NCBI RefSeq assembly: GCF_000421525.1
Contig: NZ_ATXE01000001.1
Span: 186,001-250,000, forward strand
Length of the DNA: 64,000 bases
Reading direction: 5' to 3'
From: Aestuariimicrobium kwangyangense DSM 21549
GTDB taxonomy: Bacteria > Actinomycetota > Actinomycetes > Propionibacteriales > Propionibacteriaceae
The stretch's first letter is position 1; each line of letters starts with the position of its first letter. Of this stretch, positions 8,809-17,174 are shown in pieces. The notes below the pieces were generated by a model. The model searched no databases. It was not told where the DNA came from and was given only the letters and a program-made list of their open reading frames with translations. The translations under genes were made by a program, and so were the position numbers.

Positions 8809-9420
8809 ATGACCCGCCCTGACCACGATCCTGCACCCGGTTCCGGTCCGATCCCCGACCGGGACGCCGGACCCGACCGCGACCCGAAGCTGCCTTCCGG
8901 GGCGGGTGATGCAGGGCTCGCGAGTCGTCCGATCCTGGTGACCCGCACCGACCTGCTCGAGGCCGAACCGCTCCCCCCGCTCAAGAGCCCACGAGAACGC
9001 ATGCTGCGGGCGCTGGTGATCGTGGTCGTCTTCGGGGTGCTCGGATTCCTCGGCGGACGTGACACCTGGTGGTTGATCTTCGCCGGGGTGGTCGTGTGGG
9101 GCATCTACTGTGCGAGCGTGTGGTGGGACGCACGAGCCTTCGTCCAGGCCAGGGGCCGCACCCTGGCCGTACGCAACCACCTACGGATGCATGAGATCGA
9201 CGCCGCGGACGTCGCCGGGGTGCGCTACCAGTTCAACGGACGACGACCCGACTTCACGGTGCAGACCCGGCAGGGGAGGTCGATCTGGGTGCCCTGCTCC
9301 CGTCTGGAACGGGGCCACTCGACCTTGTTCGCATGGGTGGGATGGTTCGCCCCGACCGCGGAACTCGACCAGAAGTCGCAGCGCTACTTCGACCACCTCG
9401 TCGCCGAGAAGCTGATCTGA
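8809..9420 (+). CDS. Membrane protein with two N-terminal helices and a C-terminal PH-like domain
   Basis: A 203-residue protein of unknown function. A Pro/Asp-rich tail (1-60) precedes two closely spaced membrane helices (RALVIVVVFGVLGFLGG and WWLIFAGVVVWGIYCASVWW). The remaining 95 residues are beta-rich, with the pattern RTLAVRNHLRMHEIDAADVA typical of bacterial PH-domain (bPH) proteins. The start ATG at 8809 lies one base after the sigM stop; an ATG at 8800 overlapping sigM is an alternative. It occupies the place right after sigM where an anti-sigma factor would be expected, but shows no zinc-finger anti-sigma motif. A role in SigM control is only a guess from position. Confidence 0.7.
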   Translation: MTRPDHDPAPGSGPIPDRDAGPDRDPKLPSGAGDAGLASRPILVTRTDLLEAEPLPPLKSPRERMLRALVIVVVFGVLGFLGGRDTWWLIFAGVVVWGIYCASVWWDARAFVQARGRTLAVRNHLRMHEIDAADVAGVRYQFNGRRPDFTVQTRQGRSIWVPCSRLERGHSTLFAWVGWFAPTAELDQKSQRYFDHLVAEKLI

Positions 9421-9558
9421 TGCCGCCGACAGCCGGGAACCAGATGTCGGTCCGTGCTCGTCCAACAGGGCGAGACGCTGCTCCGTCCGACCCCCGGCTG
9501 GTCACCGAGGCCTCGGTGCTGGGGGCCGGACGTGGCGACGCGAACCGTCAGGAGAATC

Positions 9559-9816
9559 ATGAGCACGAACGCTGACTGGGTCGGTGAGGTGCTGGGCGCC
9601 GAACCCACCCCGGCCATGCCGGACGAGGTGCAGGCCCGCATCGTCGCCGCCCTGCGCGACGAGGTTGCCCACCGCAACGCCGGCGAACTCGCAGCGGAGG
9701 CCAAGCAGGCCTTCGACGAGGTCGACCGCCGATCGTCCCTGGGGAGCTTCTCGCCCAATCCGCCCAGCCACTACGACAAGCCGGGGCTGGGGATGCGCGA
9801 GCTGAAGGACGCGTGA
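9559..9816 (+). CDS. Small soluble protein (85 aa) downstream of sigM, function unknown
   Basis: An 85-residue, charged, Ala-rich protein without membrane helix. The segment PAMPDEVQARIVAALRDEVA (residues about 17-36) resembles the short motif seen in actinobacterial sigM-linked anti-sigma-like proteins, but nothing else of such a protein is present. The start ATG has GGAG 5 nt upstream (AGGAGAATC). Being fourth after the pseudokinase and sigM suggests a link to SigM function; this is inference. It marks the last gene of the conserved block before the metabolic island. Confidence 0.6.
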   Translation: MSTNADWVGEVLGAEPTPAMPDEVQARIVAALRDEVAHRNAGELAAEAKQAFDEVDRRSSLGSFSPNPPSHYDKPGLGMRELKDA

Positions 9817-9892
9817 GCGCCCACTGGTTCGTCGTCCCTCCCTGCCGGGTTCGGTCCCAGTTGCCCGGGTTTCTTCCCAGGTGCCCACGAAC

Positions 9893-9980
9893 GGCGCACT
9901 TGCCCTGCCCTTGGACGGGGGCAGGTGCACCGCACGAGGGCAACGGGTGCGGTTCGGGGGCAAGTGGTCTGGTCCGGGGG
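9893..9980. repeat. Interspersed GC-rich repeat, copy R1
   Basis: These 88 bases align without gaps to 52998-53085 at the origin, at roughly 70% identity by eye. The copy is built of about 20-bp submotifs with the core GGGGGCAAGTGG. Its left third folds back on the next segment: GGCGCACTTGCCC pairs with GGGCAGGTGCACC across a short loop, with G-T wobbles. A third, shorter relative is seen near 31858-31908. Confidence 0.65.
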
Positions 9981-10062
9981 CATCAGTACGCGACCTGCAG
10001 CGGACGAGGCCACCCGCTCAATCGACCGCGCACCGAGCACTGAACACCGAGCACTGACACAG

Positions 10063-10102
10063 GGATCGGCCCCCGCCACCCGAAGGTGACGAGGGCCGAT
10101 CC
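10063..10102 (-). terminator. Terminator hairpin of glpF-glpK with UUCG loop
   Basis: Read on the minus strand, the RNA forms an 18-bp stem closed by a UUCG tetraloop. The outer arms GGATCGGCCC and GGGCCGATCC are perfect, and the inner 8 bp include two G-U pairs. It lies 43 bp past the glpK stop. No long U tract follows, as is usual in actinobacteria. Confidence 0.85.
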
Positions 10103-10144
10103 GGCTTGCCTGTCGTGCTCACCCGCTCCCGCGGGCAGCCGAGC

Positions 10145-11662
10145 TCACTTCACGTCGTCGTCGACCCAGTCGAAGGTGCGCGTGACGGCCTTCTTCCACA
10201 GGCGGTACTGACGGTCGCGGTCCTCGGAGTCCATGTTGGGCTCCCAGCGCTTGTCCTCGGCCCAGTTGTCGATGACGTCCTGCTCGCCCGACCAGTAACC
10301 GACGGCGATACCGGCGGCGTAGGCGGCGCCCAGCGCGGTCGTCTCGGCAACAACCGGACGAACCACCGGCACCCCGACCATGTCTGCCTGGAACTGCATG
10401 AGGGTCTCGTTGGCGGTCATGCCACCGTCAACCTTGAGCTCCTGCAGCTTGGCACCCGAGTCGGCCTCCATGGCGTCCAGCACCTCGCGGGTCTGGAAGG
10501 CGGTGGCCTCCAGCACGGCGCGGGCGATGTGGCCACGGTTGACGTAACGGGTCAGGCCCACGATGGCGCCACGGGCGTCCGACTTCCAGTAGGGAGCGAA
10601 CAGACCCGAGAAGGCGGGGACGAAGTACGCGCCGCCGTTGTCCTCGACGCTGGCCGCCAGTTCCTCGATCTCGGGGGCCGACGAGAACATCTTCAGGTTG
10701 TCGCGCAGCCACTGCACCAGGGACCCGGTCACCGCGATCGATCCCTCGAGGCCGTACACGGTCTCAGCGTCGCCGATCTTGTACACCGGAACCGTCAGCA
10801 GGCCGTTGGTCGAGGGGACGATCTCGTGCCCGGTGTTCATGATCATGAAGCAGCCGGTGCCGTAGGTGTTCTTCGCCATGCCCTTCTCGAAGCAGGCCTG
10901 ACCGAAGGTCGCCGCCTGCTGGTCACCGAGGATGCCGGCGATCGGCACACCCGGGAGCAGACCCTGGGATCGTCCCTCGCCGTAGACCTCGGAGCAGGAC
11001 TTGATCTCGGGGAGCATGCTCATCGGGATCGTCATGTCCTTGCAGATCTCCTCGTCCCAGCTGAGGGTCTTGAGGTCCATCAGCATGGTGCGGGAGGCGT
11101 TGGTGATGTCGGTGATGTGCAGGCCACCGTCGACGCCACCGGTCATGTTCCACACGACCCAGGAGTCGATGGTGCCCATCACGAGCTTGCCTGCCTCGGC
11201 ATCGGCGCGTGCGCCCTCGACGTTGTCGAGCACCCACTTCACCTTGGGGCCACAGAAGTAGGTGGCCAGGGGCAGACCGACACGATCGCGGTACTTGTCC
11301 TGGTTGCCGCCGCCGAGCTCCTCGACGATCTTCTGGGTGCGGGTGTCCTGCCAGACGATGGCGTTGTAGACGGGCTCGCCGGTCTCCTTGTTCCAGACAA
11401 CGGTGGTCTCACGCTGGTTGGTGATGCCGACCGCGGCGATGTCGTTGTGGTTGACCGAGGCCTTCGACAAGGCCATGCCGACGACCTCGCGGACGTTGTC
11501 CCAGATCTCCTTCGGGTTGTGCTCGACCCAGCCGGCGCGCGGGAAGATCTGCTCGTGCTCCTTCTGGCCCGAGGCCACGATCTGGCCGGAGTGGTCGAAG
11601 ACGATCGCTCGCGAGCTGGTGGTTCCCTGGTCGATGGCCAGGATGTACTTGGTGTCGCTCAT
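10145..11662 (-). CDS. glpK: Glycerol kinase
   Basis: A 505-residue FGGY-family kinase converting glycerol to sn-glycerol 3-phosphate with ATP. The N-terminus [18 protein letters not shown] is the family phosphate-binding motif. Also seen are [19 protein letters not shown] and, toward the C-terminus, [19 protein letters not shown], the adenosine motif. The length is normal. The ATG start (MSDTKY) has AAGAGGA 8 nt upstream. It lies 145 bp downstream of glpF on the same strand and the pair ends in a strong hairpin, so glpF-glpK is an operon, probably controlled by the divergent SorC-type regulator. Confidence 0.97.
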   Translation of the reverse strand: MSDTKYILAIDQGTTSSRAIVFDHSGQIVASGQKEHEQIFPRAGWVEHNPKEIWDNVREVVGMALSKASVNHNDIAAVGITNQRETTVVWNKETGEPVYNAIVWQDTRTQKIVEELGGGNQDKYRDRVGLPLATYFCGPKVKWVLDNVEGARADAEAGKLVMGTIDSWVVWNMTGGVDGGLHITDITNASRTMLMDLKTLSWDEEICKDMTIPMSMLPEIKSCSEVYGEGRSQGLLPGVPIAGILGDQQAATFGQACFEKGMAKNTYGTGCFMIMNTGHEIVPSTNGLLTVPVYKIGDAETVYGLEGSIAVTGSLVQWLRDNLKMFSSAPEIEELAASVEDNGGAYFVPAFSGLFAPYWKSDARGAIVGLTRYVNRGHIARAVLEATAFQTREVLDAMEADSGAKLQELKVDGGMTANETLMQFQADMVGVPVVRPVVAETTALGAAYAAGIAVGYWSGEQDVIDNWAEDKRWEPNMDSEDRDRQYRLWKKAVTRTFDWVDDDVK

Positions 11663-11807
11663 TGACTCTGTTCCTCTTCCTTGAGTGAGTGTCGTGCTGA
11701 GTGAGGGTTGTGGTTCGAGTTTCCGTGCCGTCTGCCCTCGGGTCGGCGGCTCGGAGGTGGTGCCGGTCGCTGCCGTCACAGGTCGACGGCAGCGGTTGGT
11801 CGTCCGG

Positions 11808-12542
11808 TCAGGGAAGCAGCACGTGGCTCAGGGCACCGGCGAGCAGACCACCGATGATCGGGCCGACGACCGGAACCCAGGAGTAACCCCAGTCGGAGTG
11901 GCCCTTGCCCTTGATGGGGAGCAGAGCGTGTGCGATGCGGGGTCCGAGGTCACGGGCGGGGTTGATGGCGTACCCGGTGGGGCCACCGAGGGAGGCGCCG
12001 ATGCCGACGATCAGCAGCGCGACTCCGAGCGCTCCGAGCCAGCCGAGGTTGGCAGGGCCGGTCTCACCGTTGGAGCTGAACTTGCCGGCGCCGATGACCA
12101 CGAAGACCAGGACGAAGGTGCCGATGGCCTCGGTGATGACGTTCCACATGTAGTTGCGGCTCTCGGGGCCGGTCGAGAAGACACCCAGCTTGAGGGCGGG
12201 GTCCTCAGCGGCATCGAACTGCTCCTTGTAGGCCAGCCAGCACAGCACGGCGCCGAGGAAGGCACCGACCATCTGGGCGGCGATGTAGGTGAGAACGGTG
12301 CCGACCGACATCTTCACCCCGGAGGCGAGCAGGCCCAGCGTGACGGCCGGGTTGAGGTGACCGCCGGACTTGTACGAGACGAGAACACCGGCGAAGACTG
12401 CAAGTCCCCACCCGAAGTTCACCATCAGGAAGCCGGTGCCCTTCCCCTTGTTGAGGGGAAGGATGTTGTTGGCGACGACGCCGCCACCGAGGAGGAGCAG
12501 CATCGCTGTGCCCACGACCTCGGAGAGGAAAATTGTTCCCAC
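11808..12542 (-). CDS. glpF: Glycerol uptake facilitator (aquaglyceroporin)
   Basis: A 244-residue MIP-family channel with six membrane helices. Both pore signatures are visible: [10 protein letters not shown] (first NPA box, residues about 60-70) and [12 protein letters not shown] (second NPA box). The Asp after the second box (NPARD) is typical of glycerol-conducting members. GTG at 12542 is chosen over an in-frame upstream ATG because GGGAG lies 6 nt before it and the protein then starts [12 protein letters not shown] as in homologues. It is the first gene of glpFK, divergent from the SorC-family regulator across 250 bp carrying inverted repeats. Confidence 0.95.
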   Translation of the reverse strand: MGTIFLSEVVGTAMLLLLGGGVVANNILPLNKGKGTGFLMVNFGWGLAVFAGVLVSYKSGGHLNPAVTLGLLASGVKMSVGTVLTYIAAQMVGAFLGAVLCWLAYKEQFDAAEDPALKLGVFSTGPESRNYMWNVITEAIGTFVLVFVVIGAGKFSSNGETGPANLGWLGALGVALLIVGIGASLGGPTGYAINPARDLGPRIAHALLPIKGKGHSDWGYSWVPVVGPIIGGLLAGALSHVLLP

Positions 12543-12751
12543 GGGAATCTCCCTTCGGTGCCTCAGCACCTGTGAACGCGCCTGGGGCGCGGGTCAATGC
12601 GGATGATCGGAACGGATCGATCGGGGTGGGCTGCACATCGCTGTGGGGCCCGGGTGGCGAGTCAGGGAGATTGGCAGCGGTGCCCACCCCCATGGCGCGA
12701 CACCATGATGTTGCGCTCAGTCAATCGACTGTTGCACGATTGCGCCATGCT

Positions 12752-12769
12752 CCTGCACGAACGTGCAGG
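12752..12769. promoter_or_regulatory. 18-bp inverted repeat upstream of the SorC-type regulator (candidate operator)
   Basis: CCTGCACGAACGTGCAGG has perfect 8-bp arms around a 2-bp centre, in the divergent region between glpF and the regulator gene. Three bases further a second inverted repeat, CACCCCAAGGGGTG (12772-12785), runs into the regulator's ribosome site. Upstream half-site-like words TTGCGC and TTGCAC lie at 12714 and 12732. Which of these binds the regulator is not known. Confidence 0.5.
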
Positions 12770-12792
12770 TGCACCCCAAGGGGTGAGCGAAT

Positions 12793-13734
12793 TTGTCCGA
12801 CGAGCTCTATTCGGTGGCCCAGCTCTATTACGTGCAGGGCGAGACGATGGACTCCATCGCGCGCCAGTTCCGCACGTCCCGCTCCACCATCTCGCGACTG
12901 CTGAAGGAGGCCCGCGAAACCGGGGTGGTCGAGATCCAGGTGAGGGAGCACGACTCGTCCTCGGGAACGCTGGCATCGACCCTGCGCCAACTGTTCGGGG
13001 TCAAGGTGACCGTGGTCCCCGTCAAGGGCCAGGCGACCGAGGTGATGCGGCTCGACCGGGTGGCCCAGGTCGCCGCGCACCAACTGAACTCGATGGTGCT
13101 GGACGGCCACACGGTCGGTGTGGCCTGGGGGACGACCCTGGCCGCCATCGTCAGCCACCTCAACCCGCGGGAGCACTCGGGAGTGACCCTGGTGCAGTTG
13201 AACGGCGGTGCCAACGGCATGACCACCGGCATCCCCTACGTGAGCTCGATCATGGCCCGCATGGCCGAGCTGTGGGATGCCCAGATGCTGTTGTTCCCGG
13301 TGCCGGCCTTCTTCGACTACCCCGAGAGCCGGCAGGCCATGTGGCGCGAGCGCAGCGTCCAGAGCGTCCGCGCCGTCCAGCGCTCAGCCGACGTGGCCGT
13401 CTTCGGAGTCGGGAGCATGACCGCCGGGGTACCGAGCCACGTGTACTCCGCCGGTTACCTCAACGAGGACGACATGGTGAGCCTGCGCGCCGACAAGGTG
13501 GTCGGCGACATCTGCACGGTGCTGTTGCGCGAGGACGGCTCGTGGCGCGACGTCTCGCTCAACCAGCGGGCGTCGGGCCTCACCCCCGGTGAACTGCAGG
13601 CGATCCCGCGCAGGTTGTGCGTCGCGGCCGGGGCGGCCAAGGCGCTTCCCCTGCTGGCCGCGCTGCGGGCCCGGGCCGCGACGGAGGTCGTGGTGGACGA
13701 CGCGGCCGCCCGCGCACTGCTGGAGCGCCTCTGA
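12793..13734 (+). CDS. SorC/DeoR-type sugar-binding transcriptional regulator
   Basis: A 313-residue regulator. An N-terminal winged helix-turn-helix carries MDSIARQFRTSRSTISRLLK (residues about 18-37), followed by the SorC sugar-phosphate-binding domain (VGVAWGTTLAAI, VFGVGSMTAGVPS). Family members sense phosphorylated carbon sources and control the adjacent operon. It is divergent from glpF-glpK, so glycerol 3-phosphate or a related phosphate is a plausible effector (inference). A TTG start is inferred at 12793: AAGGGGTGA lies about 6 nt upstream, and no ATG or GTG in frame precedes the helix-turn-helix. The gene is followed by 275 bp of repeats before the debranching gene. Confidence 0.87.
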   Translation: MSDELYSVAQLYYVQGETMDSIARQFRTSRSTISRLLKEARETGVVEIQVREHDSSSGTLASTLRQLFGVKVTVVPVKGQATEVMRLDRVAQVAAHQLNSMVLDGHTVGVAWGTTLAAIVSHLNPREHSGVTLVQLNGGANGMTTGIPYVSSIMARMAELWDAQMLLFPVPAFFDYPESRQAMWRERSVQSVRAVQRSADVAVFGVGSMTAGVPSHVYSAGYLNEDDMVSLRADKVVGDICTVLLREDGSWRDVSLNQRASGLTPGELQAIPRRLCVAAGAAKALPLLAALRARAATEVVVDDAAARALLERL

Positions 13735-13788
13735 GAGTGGGCGCCGCCGCCGAACCCCCCTCAGGCGCGACCGGAGCGGAGCAGGACC

Positions 13789-13862
13789 TGCAGGATGTGC
13801 ATCTGAATGGTCGATCGCGTCCCGGATGGGCTGCGATGGGCGGTTCAGCTGCACGGGCTGCA
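13789..13862. repeat. 74-bp nested palindromic repeat, copy A
   Basis: This 74-bp block matches 33541-33614 base for base in length, with about 54 of 74 positions identical by eye. The outer arms pair (TGCAG...GTGCA...CTGAA with TTCAG.TGCAC...CTGCA), and an inner CGCGTCCCG arm pairs with TGGGCTGCG through G-T wobbles and one mismatch. Another perfect 9-bp hairpin, CCAGCCTCG / CGAGGCTGG (13863-13889), follows directly. Confidence 0.7.
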
Positions 13863-14009
13863 CCAGCCTCGCCGAGGGCACGAGGCTGGCTCGCCCGCTG
13901 GCCGCGCCCGGCTGGCGGGGCCGGCGGGGCCAGCGGTAGCGGGGGGATGGCTCGCCGGTCATCACCTGAACTGCCCGTGCGCCCCGTCACGATGTGGAAC
14001 GCTCGAACC

Positions 14010-15866
14010 ATGAACCAGCCGTACCTGCACGCCGACGTGTGCGTGCTCAATGCTCCCCTGCAGGCGTGGTCCCAGCGTGACGGCCAACTCACCGGTCAGG
14101 GAGCACAGGGTGTCTACGTCGGCGACGAGCGGGTCCTCTCACGGCTCCTGCTCGAGGTGGCCGAACGCACCGTCGAACCCACCTGCACCCACGTGCCGGG
14201 GGGGCCGACAGCCCGGTTCCACGCCATCGTCCGCACACCCGAGTACGGGGTCGACCCGGCGATGTGGCTGCAACGCACCCGTGAGGTGAGCAACGACACG
14301 CTCACCGAAACCATCAGCGTGCGCTCCTCGGCCACGGTCGAGACACCGCTGGGGCTGGTCATCCGGTTGGTGCCCGACACGAGCACCATGGAACAGATCA
14401 AGCAGGGTCTCGCCGGGGCACCGGTCGACCTCACCACGCTGGCCCGAGAGGGCGAGGGGTTGGTCTGGTCATGGCGCGACGACTCCACCAAGGCCTCACT
14501 GGCGGGCCCCTTCGAGGTCGAGGGCTCCGAGCTGGTGGCCCGGGTCACGGTGCTCGTCCCACCACGCGGTGAAGCAAGCTTCTCGTTCACCCTGTCGGTC
14601 ACCGACACCGGCGCACCCTTCGGCGCCACCACCGCCGCTCCCCTGGAACTGCCGGAGACCCGCTCCGAAACGGCACTCGACCGGCTGCTCACCACCAGCC
14701 TGCGTGACCTCAACGGGCTCCGGATGGCGGAGCCGGACCGTCCCGACGATGCCTTCTTCGCCGCCGGTTCGCCCTGGTACTTCACCCTGTTCGGCCGGGA
14801 CTCGCTGATCAGCGCGAGGTTGGTGCTCGACCACGACCCGTCGATCGCTGCCTCCACCCTGCGCGTGCTGTCGCGCCGTCAGGGCACCGCCACGAATGTC
14901 GACACCGCCGAACAGCCGGGCAAGATCCTGCACGAGGTGCGCCGGGTCACCCTGAACCTCGACCAGACCACGAGCCTTCCGCCGGAGTACTTCGGGACCA
15001 TCGACGCCACTCCCCTGTGGATCATGCTGCTGGTGGACCTCGCCGCCACAGGCGAGGACGTCCGCGAGTTCGAACCCGCCCTCAGGGCGGCGCTCACCTG
15101 GCTTCGTGACCACTCCGACGCCGATGGCGACGGCTTCCTGGAGTACCGTGACGAGTCCGGGCACGGCCTGGCAAACCAGGGGTGGAAGGACTCCGGTGAC
15201 TCGATCCGCTGGGCGGACGGATCGGAGGCGACGGCCCCGATCGCCCTCTGCGAGGTGCAGGGCTATGCCCATGCCGCCGCAGTCGGCGCCGCGGGACTGC
15301 TCGAGAACTGGGGCGATGACGATGCCGCCGTCGAGTGGCGCGAATGGGCCGAAGCGCTCAACCGCCGCTTCCGGGAACACTTCTGGGTCGCCGACGATCT
15401 GGGCGCCTACCCTGCCCTCGCGCTCGATGCCGACAAGAGGCCCGTCGACGGGGTGGCCTCGAACATGGGACATCTGCTCGGCACGGGCATCCTCACCAGC
15501 GACGAGGCCCGCACCGTCGTCGACCGGCTGCTGCACGAGTCGATGTCGTCCGGGTATGGCATTCGCACCCTGTCGACGACGAACGCCGGCTACTGGCCGA
15601 TGGGCTACCACGTCGGATCGGTCTGGACCCACGACACTGCCTTCATCATCGACGGTATGCTGCGCGAGGGGTTCACCGACGAGGCGGAGCAGGTGGCGGC
15701 CGAGTTGCTGCGCGCGGCCGAGGGCTTCGAGTTCCGGATGCCCGAGCTCTACGGCGGGCAGCCGTCGACGGAGATCTTCCCGCCCCACCCCTACCCGGCG
15801 AGTTGTCGTCCGCAGGCGTGGGCTGCGGCCTCGGCCATCGTGGTGGCCAGAGCCCTCGCCGACTGA
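14010..15866 (+). CDS. Glycogen debranching-type enzyme (amylo-alpha-1,6-glucosidase family, GDE N-terminal domain)
   Basis: A 618-residue protein. The first 260 residues are a beta-sandwich domain of the glycogen-debranching N-terminal type (GVYVGDERVLSRLLLEVAER), and the rest is an (alpha/alpha)6 barrel with WYFTLFGRDSLISARLVL and NQGWKDSGDSIRWADG, whose Asp residues are the expected catalytic acids. By family it hydrolyses alpha-1,6 branches of limit dextrins or a related glucoside; the true substrate is unproven. The ATG start is supported by AACGCT (13998-14003) 6 nt upstream and no ribosome site, like other leaderless genes here. A longer in-frame extension upstream runs through the repeat region and is rejected. 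It is convergent with mntH, 8 bp apart. Confidence 0.85.
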   Translation: MNQPYLHADVCVLNAPLQAWSQRDGQLTGQGAQGVYVGDERVLSRLLLEVAERTVEPTCTHVPGGPTARFHAIVRTPEYGVDPAMWLQRTREVSNDTLTETISVRSSATVETPLGLVIRLVPDTSTMEQIKQGLAGAPVDLTTLAREGEGLVWSWRDDSTKASLAGPFEVEGSELVARVTVLVPPRGEASFSFTLSVTDTGAPFGATTAAPLELPETRSETALDRLLTTSLRDLNGLRMAEPDRPDDAFFAAGSPWYFTLFGRDSLISARLVLDHDPSIAASTLRVLSRRQGTATNVDTAEQPGKILHEVRRVTLNLDQTTSLPPEYFGTIDATPLWIMLLVDLAATGEDVREFEPALRAALTWLRDHSDADGDGFLEYRDESGHGLANQGWKDSGDSIRWADGSEATAPIALCEVQGYAHAAAVGAAGLLENWGDDDAAVEWREWAEALNRRFREHFWVADDLGAYPALALDADKRPVDGVASNMGHLLGTGILTSDEARTVVDRLLHESMSSGYGIRTLSTTNAGYWPMGYHVGSVWTHDTAFIIDGMLREGFTDEAEQVAAELLRAAEGFEFRMPELYGGQPSTEIFPPHPYPASCRPQAWAAASAIVVARALAD

Positions 15867-15874
15867 CCCGACCC

Positions 15875-17110
15875 TCAGCCCAGCAGGGTCAGCACCAGCA
15901 GCGCCACGTTCAGGGTCACGATCGCGGCGGCCACCAGCCACGCGAGCCACGTGAGTGCACGAGGGTTGGCGAACCCTCCCATCACCCGACGGTCGCTGGT
16001 CAACCGCACCAGCGGTACGAGTGCGAACGGCACTCCGAGGCTCAGCACCACCTGCGAGAGCACCAGCGCCCGGGTCGGGTCGAACCCGGAACCGAGCACC
16101 AGCAGGGCCGGTACAAGGGTCACGAGCCGGCGCCAGACCAGCGGTACCCGCACCCGCAGCAGTCCAGCCATGATGGTCGCGCCGGCGTACGAACCCACCG
16201 ACGTCGAGGCCAGTCCCGAGGCCAGCAATCCGATGCCGAACATCAGCGCGATGACCGGACCCAGTGCCTCGCCGATGGCCGCGTGGGCGCCCGGGATGGT
16301 GTCGGTGCCGCCCACCCCCTGCAGGCTGGTGGCCGCCAGCACCAGCATGGCGATGTTGACCGTTCCCGCCACCACCAGCGCCGAGACGACATCGACCCGG
16401 GTGGCGTGCAGCAGCCGCGGCGTCTCGGCTGGGCTCGGAACCACCTGGAAGTGGTCGCGGGTGAGACCCGAGTGCAGATAGATGGCGTGCGGCATCACGG
16501 TGGCCCCGAGCATGCTGGCGGCGAGCAGCACCGAGTCGCGTCCGTCGAACCGGGGTACGACTCCCGCGGCGGCGCCCGGCCAGTCGATGGGTGTGATCAC
16601 CAGCCCGGCGGCGAAACCGACACCGATGATCGCCAGCAGACCCGCAACCACGAACTCGAAGCGGCGCTGCCCCCTGGACTGAACCAGCAACAGCACCATC
16701 GACACCGCCCCCACGACCAGACCCCCGACCAGCAGGGGGAGCCCGAACAGGATGTTCAGCGCGACCGCTCCGCCGACCACCTCGGCCAGGTCGGTGGCAG
16801 CCGCGACCAACTCGGCCTGGGCCCAGTAGGCCAGGCGGCCGCGCCGTGGCAGCCGGTGCCCGATCAGCGACGGCAGGGTCTCACCCGTGACGAGCCCGAG
16901 CTTGGCCGACAGGTACTGGATCAGCACCGCCATCAGGTTCGCCGCCACCAGCACCCACAACAGCAGGTAGCCGTGGTTGGCGCCGGCCGTCAGGTTGGCG
17001 GCCACGTTCCCGGGGTCGACATAGGCGATGGCCGCCACGAACGCGGGGCCCAGCGACCACCACAGCCCGCGCCGAGGGCGGGACGACGGGGTGGTCACGG
17101 TCGAGGTCAC
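15875..17110 (-). CDS. mntH: NRAMP-family divalent metal (Mn/Fe) transporter
   Basis: A 411-residue, eleven-helix proton-coupled importer of Mn2+ or Fe2+. The family metal-site motifs are present: VDPGNVAANL in helix 1 (about residue 40) and ATVMPHAIYLHSGLT in helix 6. A GTG at 17110 is preferred to an ATG six codons upstream because CAGACT (minus strand 17122-17117) sits exactly 6 nt before it, a leaderless layout. It lies 64 bp downstream of the GH35 gene on the same strand but has its own promoter, so it is probably independent. No MntR- or DtxR-type operator is obvious. Confidence 0.93.
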   Translation of the reverse strand: MTSTVTTPSSRPRRGLWWSLGPAFVAAIAYVDPGNVAANLTAGANHGYLLLWVLVAANLMAVLIQYLSAKLGLVTGETLPSLIGHRLPRRGRLAYWAQAELVAAATDLAEVVGGAVALNILFGLPLLVGGLVVGAVSMVLLLVQSRGQRRFEFVVAGLLAIIGVGFAAGLVITPIDWPGAAAGVVPRFDGRDSVLLAASMLGATVMPHAIYLHSGLTRDHFQVVPSPAETPRLLHATRVDVVSALVVAGTVNIAMLVLAATSLQGVGGTDTIPGAHAAIGEALGPVIALMFGIGLLASGLASTSVGSYAGATIMAGLLRVRVPLVWRRLVTLVPALLVLGSGFDPTRALVLSQVVLSLGVPFALVPLVRLTSDRRVMGGFANPRALTWLAWLVAAAIVTLNVALLVLTLLG

Positions 17111-17174
17111 AGGCGAAGTCTGCCCCACGGCCCGTGCCCGGGCGTTGACCTGCGCGGGCGACGACGCGAAGGGA

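Larger units (their letters stand above)
9817..10144. other. Non-coding stretch between the sigM block and glpK
   Basis: This 328-bp stretch holds no gene I would accept. It contains a GC-rich interspersed repeat (9893-9980), a short duplicated accgagcactgaac run near 10033, and the glpFK terminator hairpin (10063-10102). Confidence 0.7.

Noticed and set aside
9420-9575. Possible 51-codon gene starting ATG in the stop of the PH-domain gene (TGATG) and running into the next gene
   Set aside because: The product is low-complexity with no conserved feature, it overlaps the better-supported start at 9559, and there is no ribosome site; kept as non-coding leader.
13617-14009. Long N-terminal extension of the debranching enzyme
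   Set aside because: It would read through the SorC gene end and a palindromic repeat, encodes an Arg/Gly/Pro-rich stretch, and the leaderless ATG at 14010 gives the family-typical start.
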